DNA from: Chryseobacterium cupriresistens
GTDB lineage: Bacteria; Bacteroidota; Bacteroidia; Flavobacteriales; Weeksellaceae
Assembly (NCBI RefSeq): GCF_046614675.1
Contig: NZ_JBKKJT010000005.1
Span: 124,001 to 188,000 of the forward strand
Direction: 5' to 3'
Length of the DNA stretch: 64,000 bases
Below, one piece after another: positions 9,400-17,627 of the stretch (position 1 is its first letter; each line of letters begins with the position of its first letter). The translations under genes were made by a program, and so were the position numbers. The notes below the pieces were generated by a model that did not search any database, had not been told where the DNA came from, and was given only the letters and a program-made list of their open reading frames with translations.

Positions 9400-10470
9400 A
9401 TGAGACTAAAAGAACTTTTACATTATACCTATATTTTTCCTATTCTGGCAGTAGGATACTACTTTTCCGGTTTGATGGGAAGTGGTGTTCTTTATGATAT
9501 TCTTGCCGGTATTTTATTAATCGGAAGTGTTTTATCTGCAGTACATCATGCTGAAGTAGTAGCTCATAAGGTAGGAGAACCTTTCGGAACGATTATCCTG
9601 GCTCTTTGTATCACCATTATTGAAGTAGCGCTTATCATCTCGCTGATGGTTGCCGGCGGAGATCAGGCGATCACGCTGGCCAGAGATACCGTTTTTGCTG
9701 CCGTAATGCTTATTCTTAATGGAATTCTGGGGATATGTATTCTGGTAGGCGGCGTTAAATATCATGAGCAGTTCTTTGCAAGAACTTCAGCAACTACTTA
9801 TCTGGTGAGCATTGTTTCTATTCTGGTACTTACCCTTGTTCTTCCCAATTTTACTTCAAGTGTCAACGGACCTTTCTATAACGAAGCACAGCTTATTTTT
9901 ATATCCATTGCGTGTCTTGCCATTTACGGGGTTTTCCTGATGGTACAGACCGTTCGCCACAGAAGCTATTTTATTGTTCCTGATGAGCATCCTGAAGAAC
10001 ATTATATACCTTCGTTATCAAAAACCCTTATCAGCTTTATTTTTCTGGTAATTTGTCTTGTTATTGTCGTGCTGATGGCGAAAGGGTTATCCGATACCAT
10101 AGAAGCAATGGTACAAAGCCTTGGAGCTCCGAAATCTCTGGTGGGAGTCATTATTGCTGCCGTGGTTCTTCTTCCAGAAGGGGTGGCAGCGATCCGTGCG
10201 GCAAGAGCCAATCAAATCCAGTCCAGCTTAAATCTGGCATTGGGTTCTGCACTGGCAAGTATTGGTCTTACTATTCCTGCGGTTTCAGTAGTCTGCATCA
10301 TGTACGATATTCCGCTTGTATTAGGGCTGGATAAAAAAGACATTATTTTGCTTTCTTTATCTGTATTTATCGTAATGCTTTCATTAAGCCGGGGTAAGAC
10401 AAACATCCTTTACGGAACCGTTCTTTTGGTGAATCTGGCAGCCTATATCTTTACAGTGATTGTTCCATAA
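9400..10470 (+). CDS. chaA: ChaA-type Ca2+(Na+)/H+ antiporter
   Basis: CaCA-superfamily cation exchanger of 356 residues with about 11 membrane segments. Both family alpha repeats are visible: GEPFGTIILALCITIIEVALI (residues about 60-80) and LPEGVAAIRAARANQIQS followed by ALGSALASIGLT (about 255-290), each carrying the ion-coordinating Glu. The hydrophilic loop HRSYFIVPDEHPEEHY separates the halves. Members expel Ca2+, Na+ or K+ in exchange for protons at alkaline pH. The gene stands alone, convergent with the truncated haemoglobin gene. Confidence 0.92.
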   Translation: MRLKELLHYTYIFPILAVGYYFSGLMGSGVLYDILAGILLIGSVLSAVHHAEVVAHKVGEPFGTIILALCITIIEVALIISLMVAGGDQAITLARDTVFAAVMLILNGILGICILVGGVKYHEQFFARTSATTYLVSIVSILVLTLVLPNFTSSVNGPFYNEAQLIFISIACLAIYGVFLMVQTVRHRSYFIVPDEHPEEHYIPSLSKTLISFIFLVICLVIVVLMAKGLSDTIEAMVQSLGAPKSLVGVIIAAVVLLPEGVAAIRAARANQIQSSLNLALGSALASIGLTIPAVSVVCIMYDIPLVLGLDKKDIILLSLSVFIVMLSLSRGKTNILYGTVLLVNLAAYIFTVIVP

Positions 10471-10529
10471 AAAGAAAAAGTACAAAATTACATATATGTT
10501 TATTTGTAAAAGAAATCCAGGAAGTTAAC

Positions 10530-10564
10530 CTCGATATCTATATCCCGTACCCCGAATCCCGTAT
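10530..10564. repeat. Heptanucleotide-periodic repeat, 5 units
   Basis: Five consecutive 7-base units: CTCGATA, TCTATAT, CCCGTAC, CCCGAAT, CCCGTAT. The last three differ at only two positions. The block ends three bases before the stop codon of the truncated haemoglobin gene, that is, just 3' of that gene on its own strand. Other 7-bp-periodic blocks in this window also follow stop codons. Confidence 0.6.
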
Positions 10565-10566
10565 CA

Positions 10567-10947
10567 CTACAACCTTCTCGCCAGCTCCATTTTGAAAGCC
10601 ATCAGTTTTGCTATATTCTCTGACTTGTAAATCGCCATGTCAGCATTTTCCCCTACGAAGTTTTCCTCAATAGTGCTGCGCCAAAGTTCCAGCCATCGGT
10701 CAAAATGTTTCTGTTCCATAGCCTGTATCTCGTTAATCGGGAAGTGTACACCCATTGGATTTCCTTTATAAGTCATCTGTCCGAAAAGGATAGACTCCCA
10801 GAAAGAATACATTTTAGGAAGATGCTGATCCCAGTCTACCTTAGCGATATCATTAAAAAAGAAACCAATAGTTTCATCTTTAACAACTTTGTTGTAAAAT
10901 GAATTGACAAGGTGTTCAATATCTTCTCTTGATTCAAGCTTTTTCAT
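10567..10947 (-). CDS. Group III truncated haemoglobin
   Basis: Haem-binding 2-on-2 globin of 126 residues. The motifs MYSFWESILFG (helix E region with Trp50), GNPMGVHFPI (H68, the likely proximal haem ligand) and KHFDRWLELW match group III truncated globins such as the Campylobacter Ctb protein. Length is typical and no extra domain is present. Group III globins are linked to oxygen or nitric oxide handling in low-oxygen conditions. The gene is a single unit, convergent with chaA. Confidence 0.92.
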   Translation of the reverse strand: MKKLESREDIEHLVNSFYNKVVKDETIGFFFNDIAKVDWDQHLPKMYSFWESILFGQMTYKGNPMGVHFPINEIQAMEQKHFDRWLELWRSTIEENFVGENADMAIYKSENIAKLMAFKMELARRL

Positions 10948-10951
10948 AGTT

Positions 10952-10959
10952 CAAAGTTA
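10952..10959 (-). promoter_or_regulatory. Possible -7 element for truncated haemoglobin
   Basis: On the minus strand the bases read TAACTTTG, a TAnnTTTG match, four bases before the start codon. If used, the leader would be nearly absent. No good -33 element is visible, so the call is tentative. Confidence 0.3.
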
Positions 10960-11147
10960 GTACAATTCGTATTAAAAATTTCAGTCGGGAAATTGATAAA
11001 TTTCATGTAAACAGTATTTTAGAGCACAACATAAAATAATACAATGAAAAATTATGAAAGATTAAAATTTGATTAATTCGCAAAAAAACACCTGAAAAGA
11101 ATTCATTTTTTGTAAATTTAATTATTAAACACTAAAAAATTATTAAA

Positions 11148-12140
11148 ATGATCAAAAAAATCAATTCTATTTGTATTCTCTTACTGATGTTTTCGGTATC
11201 ATGTTCAAGAGATGAAGTGAGTGCTATTAATGATGATTCGGAAAAAGTAAATTATTCTGAACTAAACAAATCACAGATGACGGAGGCAGAGATGCTTCAG
11301 CAGGGCTGGAAAATTGTAGATGAGTTTAAATTACCGGGGAATAATAATCTTGGTGCCAGCTATAGTTCGCCAAATGAAGAGCGTGAAATCCCTTTCAAGG
11401 CAAATCATCTGAAAGATATGGGATATGATGTCAGTTATTCCGGAGAAAGAACACGGTTGAAAAACGTTTTTGCTTATTCCGGCCAGGTTCCGGATGGAAT
11501 TATATTTAATCCTGACCTTTCTGTAGACGGAGATGCCCGGAATACAGCTCCAAACCCTAATGTTTCCATTGTTTTGGGAACTCCTGAGGTGACTATAAAA
11601 ACAGACGGTGCAGATCTGCCGGACAATGCCTATACTACGGAGGCAATTAACAATGGCGACAGAGAAAGTGAAATTACGGTAACGTATTCTTATAAAAAAG
11701 GATATTCTACTTCCTGGAAGCGTACTGTATCGGGTTCATTTGAAGTGGCAGCTTCAGTATCCGTTGATATTCCGCTGGTTGCAAAAGCTTCAGCAACCAC
11801 AAAAGTTGTGGTGGGAGGAGATACCACGGAAGGTACGGAAAATTCTGAAGAAATTACCGAAACCAGCAGCTACAAGACCATTGTGCCCGCTCATTCTAAA
11901 AAAACAATTTCTGTCCTTACAAAATTGAAGGGATCATCCGTTGAATACTTTGTACCGATGAAATTAAAAGGAAGATTACAGGCGAACTTTCCTTCTCCCG
12001 TAGATGGCCATTATTATTGGGCTTTTCCTATCGAAAGCTTTCCAGATTTTCTTACCAATATACATGGAGAGTCAGGAATCGTAAAATCTGTCAGCAATGT
12101 AAGTGTTACGGTAATGGAATCACCTGCGCAAAGGATTTAA
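11148..12140 (+). CDS. Lipoprotein with aerolysin/ETX-MTX2-like pore-forming domain
   Basis: Protein of 330 residues with a lipoprotein signal ending SVSC19 and an acidic stretch right after it (C-S-R-D-E), like surface-export signals of flavobacterial lipoproteins. Residues about 140-330 look like an aerolysin-family beta pore-former: a long Thr/Ser/Tyr-rich strand (ITVTYSYKKGYSTSWKRTVSG, residues 176-196), an amphipathic alternating segment (FEVAASVSVDIPLVAKASATTK, about 198-219) that would be the membrane-insertion hairpin, then a returning strand with TSSYKTIVPAHSKKTIS (239-255), where the VPAHSK turn matches the VPP/VPA-N/HS turn of ETX/MTX2 toxins. No receptor domain is recognised in residues 30-140. 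Target and role are unknown. The gene is single, with its own terminator. Confidence 0.6.
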   Translation: MIKKINSICILLLMFSVSCSRDEVSAINDDSEKVNYSELNKSQMTEAEMLQQGWKIVDEFKLPGNNNLGASYSSPNEEREIPFKANHLKDMGYDVSYSGERTRLKNVFAYSGQVPDGIIFNPDLSVDGDARNTAPNPNVSIVLGTPEVTIKTDGADLPDNAYTTEAINNGDRESEITVTYSYKKGYSTSWKRTVSGSFEVAASVSVDIPLVAKASATTKVVVGGDTTEGTENSEEITETSSYKTIVPAHSKKTISVLTKLKGSSVEYFVPMKLKGRLQANFPSPVDGHYYWAFPIESFPDFLTNIHGESGIVKSVSNVSVTVMESPAQRI

Positions 12141-12164
12141 AAGTACTTTAATATACATTAAAAA

Positions 12165-12197
12165 AACAGCAGAAATTCTGAATGTCTGCTGTTTTTT
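12165..12197 (+). terminator. Terminator of the aerolysin-like gene
   Basis: Perfect nine-base stem (AACAGCAGA with TCTGCTGTT), an 11-base loop and a run of T residues, about 25 bases after the stop codon. Confidence 0.85.
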
Positions 12198-12240
12198 GTG
12201 TTTTGTTATCTGGACAAAGTTCAATTAAACCACTGAGAAA

Positions 12241-12254
12241 GCCATCTGCCATCT
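12241..12254. repeat. Two tandem GCCATCT heptamers
   Basis: Exact 7-base tandem duplication in the gap between the lipoprotein and the potassium channel genes. It resembles the other 7-bp-periodic blocks but has only two units and lies 100 bases from the nearest stop codon, so chance is possible. Confidence 0.35.
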
Positions 12255-12411
12255 GAATAGTAAAGTTTAAAAATGATTACTAAAAAGCATTGATATCTTA
12301 ATGGATTCTATTCTTAACTTTGCTTTTTATATGTTGAAAGAATGAGCAGATTATTAAGGGGCTTATGGGTAGCGGACAATCATAATATAATAAAGTCAAA
12401 ATGATTACAAA

Positions 12412-13383
12412 ATGACAGGAGGATTCAGAAAAAAAATCCGTCAGAAAAATGCGGAAAACAGTGGTTTCGGAACCAATGCATCCGGAAGATTTATCAATAA
12501 AGACGGCCTCCCGAATGTTCAGAGAAGGGGAGTGAATGTTTTTAACAGGCTAAGCTGGTACCACACCATGCTGAATCTCTCCTCATTCCGTTTTATATCT
12601 TATCTGGTTATCGCTTATATTATCATTAATCTTTTGTTTGCAATGATTTATTATCTGATTGGTGTAGAGCATCTTACCGGAATTGATAAGAGTGATCCGC
12701 TCAATGAATTTATCGATGTCTTTTTCTTCAGTTCTCAGACATTTACCACCGTTGGATATGGAAGAATAGCTCCTGTAGGCTTTTTGGCAAGTCTTGTAGC
12801 CACATTTGAAGCTTTTCTGGGATTGCTTACCTTTGCTATTGCAACAGGGCTTTTCTACGGAAGATTTTCAAGACCCCGGGCATATCTTAGATTTTCTGAT
12901 ATAGCAGTTATTGCTCCTTTTCAGGAATCTTCAGCATTAATGTTCAGGCTTGCTCCCTATAAAAACAATGCATTGACGGATGCAGATGTAATTGTATCAG
13001 TGGCTATAGAAGTAATAGAAAACGGAATCGCCAAAAGCAATTTTTACCGGCTTACAACACAGATGAGCAAGATCAATACACTGGCGCTCAACTGGACTGT
13101 AGTGCATAAAATTGATGAAAACTCTCCGTTTTATGGCTTTTCCGAAGAGGATTTTAAAAATACGGATATTGAGCTTATTGTGCAGGTTCGCGCATTTGAT
13201 GAAGTATTTTCAAACACGGTGGTTCAAAGATCTTCATATACAACGGGAGAAATTGTATATGGGGCCAAATTTGTTCCGATGTATTATCCAAATAAGGAAA
13301 ACCTTTCAACAGTACTGGATCTGGATAAAATCAATGAATATAAGAAAGAAGAGCTTCCGGAATCAGTGAGAAATAAAGAATAA
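12412..13383 (+). CDS. Inward-rectifier potassium channel (KirBac type)
   Basis: Channel subunit of 323 residues. After a basic cytosolic N-terminus, the first membrane helix lies at about residues 60-84 and the second at about 123-147; between them is the pore loop with selectivity filter T113-V-G-Y-G-R. The rest (about 155-300) is the immunoglobulin-like cytoplasmic Kir domain, beginning RPRAYLRFSDIAVIAPF. The protein should form tetramers that conduct K+. The stop codon overlaps the start of the next gene (TAATG), so the two are translated together. Start chosen at the Met giving the expected short N-terminal slide region; a Met codon eight bases upstream is out of frame. Confidence 0.95.
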   Translation: MTGGFRKKIRQKNAENSGFGTNASGRFINKDGLPNVQRRGVNVFNRLSWYHTMLNLSSFRFISYLVIAYIIINLLFAMIYYLIGVEHLTGIDKSDPLNEFIDVFFFSSQTFTTVGYGRIAPVGFLASLVATFEAFLGLLTFAIATGLFYGRFSRPRAYLRFSDIAVIAPFQESSALMFRLAPYKNNALTDADVIVSVAIEVIENGIAKSNFYRLTTQMSKINTLALNWTVVHKIDENSPFYGFSEEDFKNTDIELIVQVRAFDEVFSNTVVQRSSYTTGEIVYGAKFVPMYYPNKENLSTVLDLDKINEYKKEELPESVRNKE

Positions 13384-13871
13384 TGGATTTAGATTTTTAT
13401 AAAAAACAAGCGATACAAAAGCAGAAAGAGCACAAGAAATTTCTGGACGGATTGAAGAAAAAACCGCCCAAAAATCTCGACTATGTAGTGCAGGAAACCC
13501 ACGATGAAGTTTTTGAGGAAATTGATTGCCTGCAGTGTGCCAATTGCTGCAAAACAACAGGCCCGCTTTATACTGAAAAAGATATTGAGCGAATTGCCAA
13601 ACATCTCAGAATGAAGTCCGCAGACTTTGAAGCAAAGTTTTTAAGAGTGGATGAAGATAATGACAAAGTGCTGCAAAATCTTCCCTGCTTTTTTCTGAAC
13701 AGTGATAATACATGCTCTATCTACGACGTAAGACCGAAAGCCTGTCGTGAATATCCTCATACAGACCGTAAGAAGATTTATCAGATCAATAACCTGATGC
13801 TGAAAAACACGGTAATCTGCCCGGCTGCATTTGAATTCGTAGAAAAGATGATGAAGAATATAGTGAAGTAA
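13383..13871 (+). CDS. YkgJ-type cysteine-cluster protein
   Basis: Cytosolic protein of 162 residues with the Zn/Fe-chelating cysteine pattern of the YkgJ (CxxCxxCC) family: CLQCANCCKTTG near residue 45, then CFFLNSDNTCSIYDVRPKACREYP near residues 102-125, and a last Cys in NTVICPAAFEF. The family has no fixed biochemical role; a bound metal or Fe-S cluster is expected. The one-base overlap with the Kir channel gene is odd, since no link between the two families is established; it may only reflect transcription. Confidence 0.87.
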   Translation: MDLDFYKKQAIQKQKEHKKFLDGLKKKPPKNLDYVVQETHDEVFEEIDCLQCANCCKTTGPLYTEKDIERIAKHLRMKSADFEAKFLRVDEDNDKVLQNLPCFFLNSDNTCSIYDVRPKACREYPHTDRKKIYQINNLMLKNTVICPAAFEFVEKMMKNIVK

Positions 13872-13878
13872 CTTTGCA

Positions 13879-13899
13879 GGAAGAGGGAAGATGGGGCTG
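13879..13899. repeat. Short heptanucleotide-periodic block
   Basis: GGAAGAG, GGAAGAT and the looser GGGGCTG follow each other in phase, starting eight bases after the stop codon of the cysteine-cluster gene. Same arrangement as the other heptad blocks in the window but shorter. Confidence 0.4.
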
Positions 13900-14091
13900 A
13901 GAACTCTTCTCGTTGGTTATTTCTACTCTAAAAAACTTGCAGTTTCAAGCGCTACTCTTCCAGTCAGTTCAACCGGACTCATTTTTGCAAATTCCTCTTA
14001 AATAATTATAAAGTACGTTAAATAAGCTTTTTACGCATAATTTTCTAAATGATGCTTCGTTTAAGTTAAACAATCATTTAAATATTACATT

Positions 14092-14394
14092 ATGAAAAAG
14101 TTATTTTTAACGGCAGCGTTTACATTAGTCGGAGTAATCGCAGTATCAGCACAGTCAACACCACAAAAGCCAGCCGATACTTCTACTAATAACCCTACGA
14201 CAACTCAAACCCAACAAACGAATACGCAGACTACAAGTCCTGCGGATCCAAAGAATCAACAGGACAAATCACCTGCCACTACAATGGAAACTGCACCGGC
14301 AACTGATCCGTCAGTAAGTACAACACCTACTGATGCAACAAAGCCTGCAGATACTCCTAAAGAGGAAAAGAAAGACAAAAAGAAGAAAAAGTAA
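14092..14394 (+). CDS. Small secreted Thr/Pro-rich low-complexity protein
   Basis: Protein of 100 residues. Residues 1-20 are a clear signal peptide ending in AVSAQ. The mature part is almost wholly Thr, Pro, Ala, Gln, Asn and Asp with no predicted fold, and ends in a lysine-rich tail (EEKKDKKKKK). It is too simple to assign to a family; an extended, perhaps wall- or surface-binding linker peptide is possible. Many Bacteroidota encode such proteins. A strong terminator follows. Confidence 0.65.
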   Translation: MKKLFLTAAFTLVGVIAVSAQSTPQKPADTSTNNPTTTQTQQTNTQTTSPADPKNQQDKSPATTMETAPATDPSVSTTPTDATKPADTPKEEKKDKKKKK

Positions 14395-14416
14395 GCACTT
14401 TAGCAAACACTAGTCG

Positions 14417-14449
14417 AATCCTGAAATCTTGTATTTCAGGATTTTTTTT
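14417..14449. terminator. Bidirectional terminator
   Basis: Eleven-base stem AATCCTGAAAT/ATTTCAGGATT with a five-base loop followed by eight T residues on the plus strand. It sits between the small secreted protein gene and the convergent DUF1801 gene. Confidence 0.88.
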
Positions 14450-14451
14450 GT

Positions 14452-14805
14452 TCAAATTTCTTGTGCCCTGAACAGGATGATCTTAATGATCAGATCGAGC
14501 GGAAGATTTTCATGAATTGGAAATTGCACGGCTCCTTTAGAGAATTTATATTTTCTCTCTTTAAAATCTGTTTCAAAAGTACGGATGCCTTCAGCTCCCG
14601 GATAGAATCCGATATGCTTTTTATATCCGGCAAAATAAACCAAAGGTTTTCCTCTGTACCGGAAGGCGGGCATCTGATACCCAATATATTCTTCAATATC
14701 CGGAACCTGTAGATGGATTACTTTTCTAAGTTCTTGAAGCTTCTTCTGTACTTCTACCGGAAACAGAAGAATATATTCATCAATATTTGTAAAGGTGTTT
14801 TGCAT
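14452..14805 (-). CDS. DUF1801 / YdhG-like protein
   Basis: Small cytosolic protein of 117 residues from the chosen start (MQNTFTNIDEYI). The frame is open for nine codons more, but homologues begin at or near this Met, and the extra residues (FFYFY) do not fit the family. The segments GYQMPAFRYRGKPLVYFAGYKKHIGFYP and FSKGAVQFPIHENLPLDLI are typical of the DUF1801 family, once linked to iron-chaperone function by its resemblance to frataxin-like proteins of Bacillus; that role is not shown here. Confidence 0.85.
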   Translation of the reverse strand: MQNTFTNIDEYILLFPVEVQKKLQELRKVIHLQVPDIEEYIGYQMPAFRYRGKPLVYFAGYKKHIGFYPGAEGIRTFETDFKERKYKFSKGAVQFPIHENLPLDLIIKIILFRAQEI

Positions 14806-14895
14806 GATATAAAAATAAAAAAAGCACTGCATATAGCAGCGCTTTCTCCTTTCACTTTTTACTTTTTTCCCATTATCCCGGGAACAGGCTATATC

Positions 14896-14926
14896 AAAAA
14901 AGGTCGGGATTTTTTCCCAACCTTTG
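14896..14926 (-). terminator. Terminator of gdhA
   Basis: On the minus strand AAAGGTTGGGA pairs with TCCCGACCTTT (one G-T wobble) around a short A-loop and is followed by T residues, ten bases after the gdhA stop. Confidence 0.7.
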
Positions 14927-14935
14927 TTTTTTTTG

Positions 14936-16294
14936 TTACACCACTCCTTGAGCCAACATTGCTTCTGCTACTTTTACGAAGCCGGCAATATTTGCACCTT
15001 TTACATAGTTTACATAACCGTCCTCGTCTTTTCCATAGTCTCTGCAAGCTTTGTGGATACCGATCATGATTTCCTTTAATCTTGCGTCAACTTCTTCAGA
15101 AGTCCAGTTCAGACGGATAGAGTTCTGAGTCATTTCTAATCCTGAAGTCGCAACACCTCCAGCATTGGAAGCCTTACCAGGAGAGAATAATACTTTATTG
15201 TCTAAGAAATAGTTGATCGCATCAAGTGTAGAAGGCATGTTAGCCGCTTCGGTTACACAGATACATCCGTTTTCAACTAATTTTCTTGCATCATCTAAAT
15301 CTAATTCGTTTTGAGTTGCAGAAGGGAAGGCAACATCACACTTCACATCCCAAGGACGTTTTCCAGCGTGGAATTCAGCAGATGGATATTTTTTAGCATA
15401 GTCTTCAGCTCTGTTGTTTCCTGAAGATCTAAGTTCCAATAAATAATCGATCTTTTCTCCGCTGATACCATCTTTATCGTAGATATATCCGTCAGGACCA
15501 GAGATTGTTACAACTTTAGCACCTAGTTCGGTTGCTTTTTTGATCACTCCCCACGCTACGTTTCCGAAACCTGATACTGTAACGATTTTATCTTTGAAAT
15601 CTTGTCCGATCGTTTTAAGCATCTGCTCAGCGAAGTATACTACACCGTATCCTGTAGCTTCAGGACGGATTAATGAACCTCCATACGCAAGACCTTTTCC
15701 TGTAAGAACACCGGTAAATTCGTTTCTGATTTTCTTGTATTGTCCGAATAAATATCCGATTTCTCTTGCTCCAACACCGATATCTCCTGCAGGTACGTCT
15801 GTTTCAGGACCGATGTGCTTGCATAATTCTGTCATGAAAGCCTGGCAGAAACGCATTACCTCCATATCAGATTTTCCTTGTGGATCAAAATCTGAACCTC
15901 CTTTTCCACCTCCCATTGGAAGAGTTGTCAAAGAGTTTTTGAATACCTGCTCGAAAGCTAGGAATTTAAGAACGGATAAGTTTACAGTAGGGTGGAAACG
16001 GATTCCTCCTTTGTATGGTCCAATAGCAGAGTTCATTTGAATTCTGAAACCTCTGTTAACCTGAATTTCTCCTTTGTCATCAACCCATGGAACTCTGAAA
16101 ATAATAATTCTTTCAGCTTCAGCCATTCTTTCAAGCAGCTTCATTCCGGTATATTCTTTTTTAGTAGCAATGAATGGAATTACGGTTACGGCAACTTCTT
16201 TTACAGCCTGTAAAAATTCCGGTTCGTTAGGATTTTTTGCTTCAATTTTTGCAATAAACTCTTGGATTTTCTGGTCAATATTATATTGTTCCAT
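14936..16294 (-). CDS. gdhA: NADP-dependent glutamate dehydrogenase
   Basis: Enzyme of 452 residues that makes glutamate from 2-oxoglutarate and ammonium, the usual ammonium assimilation route here. The dehydrogenase motif PMGGGKGG places the catalytic lysine at K131, and RGFRIQMNSAIGPYKGGIRFHP is the substrate-binding strand of hexameric class I enzymes. A dinucleotide-binding motif (VTVSGFGNVAWG) starts the second domain. NADP preference is inferred from similarity to the short bacterial class I type. The gene is monocistronic, with a near-perfect promoter upstream and a hairpin downstream. Confidence 0.95.
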   Translation of the reverse strand: MEQYNIDQKIQEFIAKIEAKNPNEPEFLQAVKEVAVTVIPFIATKKEYTGMKLLERMAEAERIIIFRVPWVDDKGEIQVNRGFRIQMNSAIGPYKGGIRFHPTVNLSVLKFLAFEQVFKNSLTTLPMGGGKGGSDFDPQGKSDMEVMRFCQAFMTELCKHIGPETDVPAGDIGVGAREIGYLFGQYKKIRNEFTGVLTGKGLAYGGSLIRPEATGYGVVYFAEQMLKTIGQDFKDKIVTVSGFGNVAWGVIKKATELGAKVVTISGPDGYIYDKDGISGEKIDYLLELRSSGNNRAEDYAKKYPSAEFHAGKRPWDVKCDVAFPSATQNELDLDDARKLVENGCICVTEAANMPSTLDAINYFLDNKVLFSPGKASNAGGVATSGLEMTQNSIRLNWTSEEVDARLKEIMIGIHKACRDYGKDEDGYVNYVKGANIAGFVKVAEAMLAQGVV

Positions 16295-16320
16295 ATATTA
16301 AGGTTGAATATTATTGTCAA

Positions 16321-16350
16321 CAAATTTAATTTTTTTTTCAAGATTCACAA
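16321..16350 (-). promoter_or_regulatory. gdhA promoter, canonical Bacteroidota type
   Basis: On the minus strand TTG (16350-16348), a 19-base spacer and TAAATTTG (16328-16321) match the primary sigma factor consensus of Bacteroidota exactly, 26 bases before the gdhA start codon. Confidence 0.8.
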
Positions 16351-16484
16351 CACTATATTTTAACATTGTTAAAAATTAAATAATAATGTTTCGTAATATT
16401 ATTAAATTGATAATTTATGTTCAAATTTTATTAAAAATGAAATGTTATGTGTGAAATAATGCAGTATTAAGAAATCGTTAAATC

Positions 16485-17594
16485 TTAAATTGCTATGAAT
16501 TGCCTCCCGGAAAATGATTTTACTTTCCCTAAAAGTTCCAATTCCAAAATTATTGGTAAGATTTTGTGGGTAGGAAGATCAATTTTCTGTGCCAGATCAT
16601 CTAAAGAAATCTGAGGCTGGTCTTTAACAGATTGATATATTAAGTTTTGATTATCAGATAATTGGGTGATAGTCTCACTATAAGGAAATAACTCTTCCAT
16701 TTTTTCTTTGGGTTCATTTAATCCAAGGAGTCCGATAAGGTCTTTCACGGTAGAAATGGCTGTCGCTTTATTATGGAAAATCAGCTGATTACAACCCTGG
16801 CTGGAGCTGTCCGTAATTTTTCCAGGCAGTGCAAAAACATCACGATTATAATCATTAGCAAAGGCTGCGGTGCTTACAGAGCCTCCTCCAAAACCGGTTT
16901 CCACTACAATCGTTGCCGGAGATATTCCTGCCACAATTCTGTTTCTCTGGATGAAGTTTTCCCGATCCGGTTTTCTGGATGAACTAAACTCTGTGATTAA
17001 TGCACCACCTTCCAGTAAAATTTTTTCAGATAGTTTTCTGTTTTTGGCAGGATATAAATATTTAAAACCATGGGCAAGAACAGCCACCGTAGGTTTTTGA
17101 TGACGAATAGACTGTTCGTGAACCTCTTTGTCAATTCCCAAAGCGAGGCCGCTCACCGTTACATATTTTGAAGATTGTGTCGCTTCGAAAAAATCGTCAA
17201 GGAATTGTTTCCCATACGCTGTCATATTCCGGGTTCCTACAATACTTACCTTAGGTTGTATATTTTCAATATTCCCTTTTTGATAAAGGATAGCCGGTGC
17301 GTCATTACATTCGTTAAGCAGGGAGGGCGTTTCTTTAAGGTGTTTCAGCCTGATTTGAATATTATTTTTTTCGCAAAAATTTAATTCATCTTCTGCGAAT
17401 TCCAAATGAGATGTATTTCCAATATCTGAAACTGTTTTCTGTCCTATTCCATCAAGTTGTTTATACTCTTTTTTTGCTCTTTTCCAGACCTCCTGGGCGC
17501 TTCCGAAAGTATGGACAAGCTTATGAAAATGGATATCACCAATCTGGCTGCACTCGCGGAGGGCGATGGCATAGAAGTATTCTTCGGAATTCAT
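16485..17594 (-). CDS. dprA: DNA processing protein DprA
   Basis: Protein of 369 residues that loads RecA on incoming single-stranded DNA during natural transformation. A helix-hairpin-helix-like N-terminal part (DGIGQKTVSDIG) precedes the Rossmann-like core with VSIVGTRNMTAYG, VSGLALGIDKEVHEQ, GGALITEFSS and RNRIVAGISPATIVVE, all family signatures. Residues about 305-369 form a winged-helix DprA C-terminal domain. It lies 33 bases after the rhomboid gene and probably shares its transcript. DprA is also widespread in species without known competence. Confidence 0.95.
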   Translation of the reverse strand: MNSEEYFYAIALRECSQIGDIHFHKLVHTFGSAQEVWKRAKKEYKQLDGIGQKTVSDIGNTSHLEFAEDELNFCEKNNIQIRLKHLKETPSLLNECNDAPAILYQKGNIENIQPKVSIVGTRNMTAYGKQFLDDFFEATQSSKYVTVSGLALGIDKEVHEQSIRHQKPTVAVLAHGFKYLYPAKNRKLSEKILLEGGALITEFSSSRKPDRENFIQRNRIVAGISPATIVVETGFGGGSVSTAAFANDYNRDVFALPGKITDSSSQGCNQLIFHNKATAISTVKDLIGLLGLNEPKEKMEELFPYSETITQLSDNQNLIYQSVKDQPQISLDDLAQKIDLPTHKILPIILELELLGKVKSFSGRQFIAI

Positions 17595-17627
17595 GTGTGT
17601 TTTTTTTCAAATGTAATGAAATAAGTT

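Noticed and set aside
13891..14001. Plus-strand frame of 36 codons starting ATG after the cysteine-cluster gene.
   Set aside because: It overlaps the heptad block, has no signal or motif, and the opposite strand gives an equally likely reading.
14833..14862. Imperfect hairpin GCACTGC-ATATA-GCAGCGC beside the DUF1801 gene start.
   Set aside because: It has a bulge and no T-run in a useful direction; it lies upstream of the gene rather than after one.
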